This document shows, piece by piece, positions 1 to 4,852 of a stretch of DNA of 9,805 nucleotides. The DNA lies in assembly GCA_000402355.1 (NCBI GenBank), contig AQRS01000027.1, positions 1 through 9,805 on the forward strand. The letters run 5' to 3'. How positions within the stretch are numbered: the first letter of the stretch is position 1; every line of letters starts with the position of its first letter. Source of the stretch: Candidatus Iainarchaeum andersonii SCGC AAA011-E11 (GTDB taxonomy: Archaea; Iainarchaeota; Iainarchaeia; Iainarchaeales; Iainarchaeaceae). The translations under genes were made by a program, and so were the position numbers. Below the pieces are notes generated by a model. That model saw nothing but the letters and a program-made list of their open reading frames with translations. It was not told the origin of the DNA and did not search any database.

Positions 1-119
1 GGTCGCTTGGGCTCGATGGTAAGTTTGCGTAGCCAGAACTGCAATAGGCGTGCGACAGCCCCTGCTTTGCAGGGAAGTATGCCGGAAAAAATGCCGCGGG
101 GGGCGTTTTATCGGTCTGC
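1..119. other. Unassigned leader region with a possible upstream gene tail and a small hairpin
   Basis: No gene is recognised here. In the third forward frame the first bases read as an open tail ending at a TAG at 30-32 (SLGLDGKFA then stop) with codons like those of neighbouring genes, so it could be the last residues of an upstream plus-strand gene; ten codons cannot prove this. At 60-74 there is a perfect 6-bp inverted repeat (CCCTGC, loop TTT, GCAGGG), without a following T tract. The frame of the downstream gene stays open through this stretch, but the residues it would encode (Cys/Arg/Pro-rich, unlike the Lys/Glu-rich protein that follows) do not look coding. I compared it by eye with tRNA and RNase P RNA consensus motifs and found no match. 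Confidence 0.3.
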
Positions 120-126
120 TATAAAA
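120..126 (+). promoter_or_regulatory. TATA box for the coiled-coil gene at 151
   Basis: The sequence TATAAAA is centred 28 bp before the ATG at 151. Archaeal TATA boxes lie about 26-27 bp before the transcription start, so initiation would fall on or next to the ATG, giving a leaderless mRNA. This element is the main reason for choosing 151 over the upstream in-frame TTG and ATG codons. Confidence 0.65.
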
Positions 127-150
127 CCCTTTTTGAGCAATTATTCCTGC

Positions 151-1461
151 ATGGGCATCCTGGAGTGGCTGTTTGGCCTTTTTTCCGCGAAACCGGGCAA
201 AGTGGGCATTGGCGAGGCCGAAAAAATTGCGTCCGCGGAACTGGAAAAGGAGGAGAAGGAACTCGTTGATTTTTCTTTCAGGAAATTTGCGGAAATCAAG
301 CACCTCGTTTCGGAGCTCTCGAAAAGCGCGGCAATGCTGAATGAGAAGCAGATTAATGTTGATGAGGGCAACAAGAGGTTCAGGCTTATTGTTGCCACTT
401 CGCAGAAAAACCTTGCGAGGCAGCTTTCCGGATTGTCCTCGAAACTCGCGCCTCCGCCGAATCCCGATGTGCAGAAAATAAGGGAGTATTCCACGAGGGC
501 ATCTGATTCTGTTGCAAGGGATTTGCTGCCGTACTGGAAGAGCATTGCGTTGGCAAAGCTCATGCTGCAGGACGAGGTCAGGGTTGTGGGAGAGAACTTG
601 AAGGAGCTTTCGCGGGCCTTTGAAGACCTGAGGGCGAGGGCGTTTTCCAAAAAAATTTCCGACCTCTCTTACCTGAAAAATTTTGCGGCATCCTTCAGTG
701 CCCTCGGGGAGAAGTCTTTGGAACTCGGGAAAGCCGCTTCGGAGAAAAAGAGGGCGCTTGATTCCTCGAAAAGGAGGGTTGCCGGCCTCGGGGATTCTTT
801 GGGGGAAATGAAGGGTTCGCAGAAGGCATTGAAAGTGAAGGAGTTCGAGGACAGGAAAGCAAGGTATGAGAGGATGAAGGAGGAAACGGTTTCCTCGATG
901 AATTCGGAGATTGCGTCGCTGGAAAAAATCCTGAAAAGGCTTTATTCCCTTTCCGAAAGTTCGGCGCTGCTTTCCGAAAAGGAGAAAGAGGTTCTCAAAA
1001 AACTTTTGGATGCGCCGTTCAGTGCGGTTGTTTCTGACCCGAACGGCGTGGCGTCGAAAAGCGTTCTTTCAAAGGCGAAGAAGCTTGTTGAGGAGGGCTC
1101 GATTTCCGTGAAGGATTCGGAGAAGGGGAAGCGCCTGGCTTCCATTTCCGCGCTTTTGGAGAAGGATTTTTTCCAGGATTACTTCTGGAAGCTGAACAAG
1201 ATTCAGGTCGAAATAGTTTCCTCGGAAAAGGAGCTTTCAAAGCTGGACATTTACTCTGAGCTCAAGCAGCTTGAAAGGGAAATTTCATCCGAAAAGGCCG
1301 CGCTTTCCGAAGCCGTGAAAGAGCTCGGCAGTGCTGAGGCCTCGCTTGCGGATGCCAAGGCGAGGGCGGCGGCGCAGAAGGAAAATTTCGTGAAAGCGTT
1401 CAACGCGTTTTTCGTGAACAGGTATGACGTCAATTTACCGTCAATGGAATCCCCGCAATAG
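151..1461 (+). CDS. Large coiled-coil protein with amphipathic N-terminus, function unknown
   Basis: A 436-residue protein built almost wholly of charged helices. Residues 1-12 (MGILEWLFGLFS) form a short hydrophobic, Trp-containing helix that could touch a membrane or a partner; it is too short and too early to be a transmembrane segment. Helical heptad-like sequence runs through about 25-100, is broken by a Pro-rich turn (APPPNPD, 100-106), resumes over about 107-285, and after a less charged stretch continues as a strong coiled coil over about 345-418. The C-terminus (SMESPQ) is polar. There are no cysteines and no recognisable catalytic motif. Such proteins are often mis-annotated as SbcC- or SMC-like, but no Walker motifs are present. 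The start at 151 rests on the TATA box at 120-126; upstream in-frame starts give an implausible Arg/Cys-rich extension. It is convergent with the KaiC-pair operon. I do not recognise a family. Confidence 0.85.
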   Translation: MGILEWLFGLFSAKPGKVGIGEAEKIASAELEKEEKELVDFSFRKFAEIKHLVSELSKSAAMLNEKQINVDEGNKRFRLIVATSQKNLARQLSGLSSKLAPPPNPDVQKIREYSTRASDSVARDLLPYWKSIALAKLMLQDEVRVVGENLKELSRAFEDLRARAFSKKISDLSYLKNFAASFSALGEKSLELGKAASEKKRALDSSKRRVAGLGDSLGEMKGSQKALKVKEFEDRKARYERMKEETVSSMNSEIASLEKILKRLYSLSESSALLSEKEKEVLKKLLDAPFSAVVSDPNGVASKSVLSKAKKLVEEGSISVKDSEKGKRLASISALLEKDFFQDYFWKLNKIQVEIVSSEKELSKLDIYSELKQLEREISSEKAALSEAVKELGSAEASLADAKARAAAQKENFVKAFNAFFVNRYDVNLPSMESPQ

Positions 1462-1484
1462 AATTGGTTGCTGCGAAGCATTCG

Positions 1485-1615
1485 CCGTCAACGGAAATAA
1501 CTCCGCATTGGATTTGGGTTACTCGCCCTTCCGTCAACGGAAATAACTCCGCATTGGATTTGGGTTACTCGCCCTTCCGTCAACGGAAATCACCACACAG
1601 GTGATTTGGGTTGTT
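1485..1615 (-). repeat. Intergenic repeat array: two 46-bp tandem copies plus one 39-bp hairpin copy
   Basis: Three copies lie head to tail at 1485-1530, 1531-1576 and 1577-1615. Read on the plus strand, each has a 14-bp arm CCGTCAACGGAAAT, a 12-bp core, and a 10-bp arm GATTTGGGTT. Copies 1 and 2 are identical, with core AACTCCGCATTG and a 10-bp tail ACTCGCCCTT. Copy 3 has core CACCACACAGGT and ends in GTT. In copy 3 the core creates a perfect 8-bp stem (AAATCACC at 1587-1594, GGTGATTT at 1600-1607) with a 5-nt loop. In copies 1 and 2 the stem is lost although the arms are unchanged. The array fills the convergent gap and starts 4 nt after the stop codon of the minus-strand gene at 1620. It may act as a 3' end or processing element for that gene, or be a small mobile repeat; no coding capacity is seen. 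Confidence 0.9.
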
Positions 1616-1619
1616 GAAA

Positions 1620-2267
1620 TCAAATCTTGACCATTTTGTCCACGAACTGGCTTATGGTTGAGGTTATTTCCTCGTGCCCGGTTAAATCCGAGCTCAGGAG
1701 TATTGCGGTTGCGCCGAACCCGTTGATTTTTTCTAAGAGGGCATGCAGGAATTTTTCTATTGTGGATGAGTCGTTGTAAACGAGCATCGTTGAAACCGAG
1801 TCAAGGATAATGAAGGATTTTTTTTGTTCGGCTTCGTTGAGGAGCTTTTCCGCAAGGAGTATGAGTTCTGTCAGATCCGAGGGGCCATCGAGGTAGGAAA
1901 CGTTTTTTTTCTTTTCCAGCCTGCTTCCAGCAGTTTTTGAAATCAGGTCCACAAAGCGGATGTTTTCCGTGTTTATGTTTTCCCTGGCAAAGCCTGACTC
2001 GAGTTTCCCGAAACCGGTGTTGAATGTGATGTAAATGCACATGGAGTCGGCCAAACCGAACCGCCTCATTATTCCTGCCCTTATCTGCGAGAACTCCTTT
2101 GGTTCTGCAAGGACAAATGCCGTGAACGGCATTTCAAGTTCCTCGAGTGCGCGCGCCACCTTCAGGTCTATTTTTGAGCCGGCGCTGAGCACCTTTTCGG
2201 CCTTTTCTATTTCCTCAAGGTTGCCATGCGCATCACCGGGGTTTTTCCGGATTGGTTTTTTTTGCAT
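1620..2267 (-). CDS. KaiC/RAD55-fold protein without a P-loop (pseudo-ATPase)
   Basis: A 215-residue protein with the strand and helix pattern of a KaiC/RecA core but no Walker A: the place where GxxxxGKT should be (about residues 50-62) reads FVLAEPKEFSQIRAG. A Walker B-like strand is kept at 152-160 (FIILDSVST, Asp156), followed by a helical block T-I-x-K-F-x-H-x-L-x-x-K-I at about 169-181. The same block, with nearly the same spacing, occurs in the 752-residue protein at 4852-7110, so the two are paralogues. By analogy with RAD55/KaiC relatives it probably does not bind ATP strongly and serves as a partner or sensor subunit. It starts 1 nt after the stop of the intact KaiC-like gene, with Shine-Dalgarno GGAGGT at the right distance, so the two products are probably made together and may form a complex. 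The pairing is inference. The ATG at 2267 is supported by that SD site. Confidence 0.88.
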   Translation of the reverse strand: MQKKPIRKNPGDAHGNLEEIEKAEKVLSAGSKIDLKVARALEELEMPFTAFVLAEPKEFSQIRAGIMRRFGLADSMCIYITFNTGFGKLESGFARENINTENIRFVDLISKTAGSRLEKKKNVSYLDGPSDLTELILLAEKLLNEAEQKKSFIILDSVSTMLVYNDSSTIEKFLHALLEKINGFGATAILLSSDLTGHEEITSTISQFVDKMVKI

Positions 2268-2268
2268 T

Positions 2269-3027
2269 TCAGCCGACCTCCGTGAACATCTCGGATTTTG
2301 AAAGCACTTTTATTCCGTCGCTGCCTATCTGCACGGGCTTGAGGTTTTCCGTTACGCCGGTTCTCCTCATTTTGAGGACTGCAATGCTCCTGTAGAAGCG
2401 GTTCTTTATTTTCGTGTGGTAAAGCAGTATCACGCCGTCCGCGACATACTCTTCGAGGCCATAAAGCGAGGTCATTTGGTCCAGGGCAATCTCGTTCGTG
2501 ATTATTGCGGTTGCATGGATGCTTTTGAGCATTTTTCCCAGCGACATTATCCTTTTTCTCGCGTCTAATTCCCTGTCAAAGAACAGCCTGAATATTACGC
2601 CGGGGTCGATGACCACGCGCTTCGCATTTATTGCCTTGACGTTGTCCTCAATGGCTGTTTTGAGCCTCTCGAAATCGTAAAGTTCAATCGTGATTATTTT
2701 CAGTTTGCCGGAATTCACGAGCTTCCTGAAGTCCCACCCGAATCCGAGCGCGCCGTCGTAAATTGTTTCTTCGGTTTCCTCGAGAGAAACGAAAACCGCG
2801 TTCTCGTTGTATTTGGTTACGCCCTCGTAAATGAACTGCCAGCATAAAATGGTTTTGCCGCTGCCCGGGTCGCCGCTCAATACAACAAGGCTGCCAACAG
2901 GAATTCCGCCGCCCATCATTTCATCAAGGCCGGGTATGCCAGATTTTACGCGCCCGGCAACCTCGCTTGAGGGGCTTTCTTTTGCCTCTGCCTTTGTTTC
3001 CTTTGCGCCCCTTGCCAGAATAACCAT
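2269..3027 (-). CDS. KaiC/RAD55-family RecA-like ATPase (single domain)
   Basis: A 252-residue protein with one KaiC domain covering about residues 25-245. Visible landmarks are the entry motif SGIPGLDEMMGGGIP (29-43), Walker A GDPGSGKT (52-59), the paired catalytic glutamates in SLEET (Glu83-Glu84), a Walker B strand RVVID ending at Asp141, and the late KaiC motif LKMRRT (218-223) followed by a short C-terminal strand. All key ATPase residues are present, so ATP binding is expected; the biological role is not readable. After Asp141 it has Pro-Gly rather than the usual Ser, and the family's common RGT/RGS is RRT here. Relatives include circadian KaiC, archaellum ArlH and many archaeal signal-transduction ATPases; nothing here marks it as ArlH. 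It leads the two-gene operon with the P-loop-less paralogue, and the ATG at 3027 is supported by a TATA element centred about 27 bp upstream. Confidence 0.93.
   Translation of the reverse strand: MVILARGAKETKAEAKESPSSEVAGRVKSGIPGLDEMMGGGIPVGSLVVLSGDPGSGKTILCWQFIYEGVTKYNENAVFVSLEETEETIYDGALGFGWDFRKLVNSGKLKIITIELYDFERLKTAIEDNVKAINAKRVVIDPGVIFRLFFDRELDARKRIMSLGKMLKSIHATAIITNEIALDQMTSLYGLEEYVADGVILLYHTKIKNRFYRSIAVLKMRRTGVTENLKPVQIGSDGIKVLSKSEMFTEVG
2276..2281 (-). promoter_or_regulatory. Shine-Dalgarno site GGAGGT inside the end of the upstream gene
   Basis: On the minus strand GGAGGT sits 8 nt before the ATG at 2267, within the last codons of the KaiC-like gene. It is the only strong SD seen in the window and fits an internal operon gene translated by re-initiation, whereas the first genes of transcription units look leaderless. 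Confidence 0.75.
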
Positions 3028-3049
3028 TCAAAAATTAGGTTTTGTATGC

Positions 3050-3057
3050 TTATTAAA
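3050..3057 (-). promoter_or_regulatory. TATA box for the KaiC-like operon
   Basis: TTTAATAA on the minus strand is centred about 27 bp before the ATG at 3027, predicting a leaderless transcript for the KaiC-like gene and its downstream partner. It lies in the 118-bp divergent intergenic region shared with the gene at 3146. Confidence 0.6.
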
Positions 3058-3114
3058 CCATTATGTCGCACCACGAAGACCCGGTTTGATGAAATTCCGG
3101 AGCTTCGAAAACAC

Positions 3115-3121
3115 TTATATT
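3115..3121 (+). promoter_or_regulatory. TATA box for the second KaiC-like gene
   Basis: TTATATT is centred about 28 bp before the ATG at 3146, again predicting a start at or just before the start codon. The two divergent TATA boxes lie about 60 bp apart, so TBP/TFB complexes on each side could be affected by one regulator bound between them. I see no clear operator palindrome in the space between. Confidence 0.6.
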
Positions 3122-3145
3122 CTTTAAACTCGATATACTTGAACC

Positions 3146-4279
3146 ATGCCAGAGAACCGCGAGAGGCTTATTGACGCCACAAAAAGGCTCCTGGATTCGG
3201 GAACTTCTGAAGAGGACGCCCTGAAGAGCATGACGGACATCGGGGTTGAGGAAAGCGAGGCAAAGGAAATAGTGCGGAAGGCAGGGCTCTACAACAAGCC
3301 CGGACTTGAGGAAACGCTTCAGGGAAAGCCGATAATGAGGGGCCCGGCAAAAGAAGAGCGGGAATATTCAAGCGCGGGAAGTTTCTGGGATTCGGGCTCG
3401 GATTTTTTCAGGACAAAGGGAAAAGCAGGCCAGAAGGAAAAAAAGGAAATTGTCATTGAGGAAATAGGCGCCAAGCCGGGCAAGGCAGCCGGCAATTACC
3501 ATTACAAAAAAGTCGAGTTCCGCGAATCCATTCCCGTGCTTGTGAGTGATTTTGACAAGCTCATTGATAGGGGCGGCCTCAAGCGCGGGGACACAATCCT
3601 GATTTCTGGCGGAGCCGGAACCGGAAAAACCACTTTCGGAATGCAGTTTTTGTATAATGGGGCGAAGCAACTGAAGCACAAGTGCGTTTACCTTACTCTC
3701 GAGGAAACCCCCGAAAAAATCAAGGAGAACATGATGGAGAATTTCGGGTGGGATTTGGATGCATTGGAAAAGGAAGGATTGCTCGCAATAATAAAAATCG
3801 ACCCTCTTACAATTGCGCGAGCCGTTGAGGCAACGCTCACCAAGGAGCGCGGGGGCCTTTACATTGAGTTCGAGCAGTTTGACTTGCCTTTCCAGTTTGA
3901 TTTGCCTTTCAGGCCCGACCGCGTTGTTGTCGACTCGCTCTCCGCGCTTTCGATTGCTTTTGTGGAGAACTCGCAGGGTTACAGGCAGTATTTGCGGCAC
4001 CTTTTTGAAACGCTTGAAAAGTACAATTCGGTGAATTTGGTTTTAGGGGAAACGGAGCAGACGCCCTCGATTTATTCAAGGCTCGGAATAGAGGAATTCC
4101 TTGCGGACGCGGTCGTGGTTTTTTACAACATCAAGGTGCATAGCAGCCGCGAGAATGCGCTTGAGATTCTCAAGCTGAGGAGCAGCAGGCACGCGAAAAG
4201 GCTTGTGCCCTACAAAATAACCACGCGCGGCTTCGAAATCTACATCAACCAGGAAATATTCAGGGAAGATTACAAGTGA
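3146..4279 (+). CDS. KaiC/RAD55-family ATPase with N-terminal UBA-like helical module
   Basis: A 377-residue protein. Residues 5-48 form a small helical module (ATKRLLDSGTSEEDALKS and onward) that matches the start of the 752-residue protein at 4852-7110. A charged, probably flexible linker follows (about 50-118), then a KaiC domain: Walker A GGAGTGKT (155-162), catalytic TLEET (Glu186-Glu187), Walker B RVVVDSLSAL with Asp263, and the canonical late motif LKLRSSRHAKRLVPYKIT (342-359). All ATPase residues are intact. Just before Walker B is an exact six-residue duplication, QFDLPF at 244-249 and 250-255, from an 18-bp tandem repeat at 3875-3910. The protein is an ATP-binding member of the KaiC/RAD55 group; its partners are inferred to be the P-loop-less paralogues nearby. 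The ATG at 3146 is supported by the TATA box at 3115-3121. It is monocistronic and convergent with the gene at 4355-4735. Confidence 0.93.
   Translation: MPENRERLIDATKRLLDSGTSEEDALKSMTDIGVEESEAKEIVRKAGLYNKPGLEETLQGKPIMRGPAKEEREYSSAGSFWDSGSDFFRTKGKAGQKEKKEIVIEEIGAKPGKAAGNYHYKKVEFRESIPVLVSDFDKLIDRGGLKRGDTILISGGAGTGKTTFGMQFLYNGAKQLKHKCVYLTLEETPEKIKENMMENFGWDLDALEKEGLLAIIKIDPLTIARAVEATLTKERGGLYIEFEQFDLPFQFDLPFRPDRVVVDSLSALSIAFVENSQGYRQYLRHLFETLEKYNSVNLVLGETEQTPSIYSRLGIEEFLADAVVVFYNIKVHSSRENALEILKLRSSRHAKRLVPYKITTRGFEIYINQEIFREDYK
3875..3910 (+). repeat. In-frame 18-bp tandem duplication in the KaiC-like gene
   Basis: Units 3875-3892 and 3893-3910 are 18 bp each and differ at one base (C to T at the third position of an Asp codon, GAC/GAT). 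They encode QFDLPF twice, residues 244-255, directly before the Walker B strand. The single silent difference points to a fairly recent duplication that keeps the frame. Confidence 0.85.
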
Positions 4280-4306
4280 ATTGCAATTTGAAGAAAATAT
4301 GCGTGT

Positions 4307-4360
4307 AAAAAAAAGTCATATAAAATAAAAAAATCGGTTTCTGCAATAATTTTATTACAG
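4307..4360 (-). terminator. Terminator-like stem and T tracts after the basic coiled-coil gene
   Basis: On the minus strand the stop codon of the gene ending at 4355 lies in an imperfect inverted repeat (4341-4360, CTGCAATAA against TTATTACAG with one mismatch), followed by a run of seven T with a further T-rich stretch (4327-4333 and beyond) and a run of eight T (4307-4314). Archaeal transcription stops readily at such U tracts, so this probably ends the minus-strand transcript. The plus-strand gene ending at 4279 has only a weak T-rich stretch at about 4347-4356. Confidence 0.55.
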
Positions 4361-4735
4361 GCTTTCCATTTTTGAGGAGAGCGCGCGGACTTTGCCCATT
4401 TTTTCCTTTACCTGCTCGAGCTTTTTCCTTATGCGCTGCCTCTTCACGCTCAGGGCCGTTTCAACGGAGCTGAGCTTGTGCAATTGCTCCTTGAAGTTCA
4501 CTTCCTTGTTCTGCGTCGAGTTTATGTCGGAAGCGACCGAATCAAGGGTTGATTCGAGCTCTGATTTTTCCTCGCGGAGCTGGCTGAGTTCGCGGGCGAC
4601 ATCCTTTAATGCTTCGCGGAGCATTGAGTGGTGGCCATCAATTGAAACGTCAAGGGAAACCCCGCTGGAAGATGATTTCCTTGCGGATTTCGGCCTTTTC
4701 TGCCTTGAAGCAGATTTCTTTCTTTTTGCGGGCAT
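4355..4735 (-). CDS. Small basic coiled-coil protein, function unknown
   Basis: A 126-residue protein with two parts. Residues 1-24 are very basic and Ser-rich (MPAKRKKSASRQKRPKSARK and onward), like tails that bind nucleic acid or acidic surfaces. Residues about 36-126 form a continuous charged coiled coil with Leu at heptad spacing (LREALKDVARELSQLREEKS). No cysteine, enzyme motif or membrane segment is present. Two TTG codons lie just before the chosen ATG at 4735 in the same frame; I prefer the ATG because the TATA element at 4765-4772 would start transcription about 7 nt before it. Its position downstream of the 752-residue scaffold and its coiled-coil nature suggest it could be a partner of that protein, but nothing in the sequence proves this. 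I do not recognise a family. Confidence 0.75.
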   Translation of the reverse strand: MPAKRKKSASRQKRPKSARKSSSSGVSLDVSIDGHHSMLREALKDVARELSQLREEKSELESTLDSVASDINSTQNKEVNFKEQLHKLSSVETALSVKRQRIRKKLEQVKEKMGKVRALSSKMESL

Positions 4736-4764
4736 CAACAACCAACCATTAAAACGCGCTTTAC

Positions 4765-4772
4765 ATTATAAA
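4765..4772 (-). promoter_or_regulatory. TATA box for the small basic coiled-coil gene
   Basis: On the minus strand TTTATAAT is centred about 33 bp before the ATG at 4735, which predicts a leader of about 7 nt. A second A/T element with dyad symmetry, CCTTTAAAAAGG on the minus strand (4781-4792), could be an alternative and would give a longer leader. Confidence 0.5.
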
Positions 4773-4813
4773 ATCATTTTCCTTTTTAAAGGTTTCCTCG
4801 GGGCATAAATCGT

Positions 4814-4852
4814 CCGCCAACGGAAATCACCGCACAGGTGATTTGGGTTGTT
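4814..4852 (-). repeat. Fourth, solitary copy of the intergenic repeat with perfect hairpin
   Basis: This 39-bp copy differs from the hairpin copy at 1577-1615 at only two positions: T to C at position 4, and A to G at position 19, which lies in the loop. The 8-bp stem (4824-4831 with 4837-4844) is unchanged. Its last base overlaps the first base of the TAA stop triplet (4852-4854) of the 752-residue gene, so on the minus strand the stem-loop begins within about 10 nt of the stop codon. It sits in the same orientation relative to its gene as the copy after the other P-loop-less gene. It is probably a 3'-end RNA element or a protein binding site. Confidence 0.88.

Noticed and set aside
60..74. 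Hairpin as an RNA gene or intrinsic terminator
   Set aside because: The stem is perfect but only 6 bp, has no T tract after it, and the surrounding sequence matches no RNA consensus I could recognise.
7..150. N-terminal extension of the first gene from an upstream TTG
   Set aside because: The extension is Arg/Cys/Pro-rich and unlike the rest of the protein, and the TATA box at 120-126 would lie inside it.
141..650. Minus-strand open frame (169 codons) opposite the first coiled-coil gene
   Set aside because: It is a Ser/Phe-rich antisense shadow with no upstream promoter; the plus-strand frame has a TATA box and coherent coiled-coil sequence.
1485..1615. Possible CRISPR array
   Set aside because: The period is 46 bp with only a 10-bp linker between 36-bp units, the linkers are identical, and a solitary copy occurs elsewhere. 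CRISPR spacers are longer and differ from one another.
2269..4279. Assignment of the KaiC-like ATPases as ArlH of an archaellum operon
   Set aside because: No archaellin, ArlI or ArlJ gene is present in the window, and the proteins show only general KaiC/RAD55 motifs.
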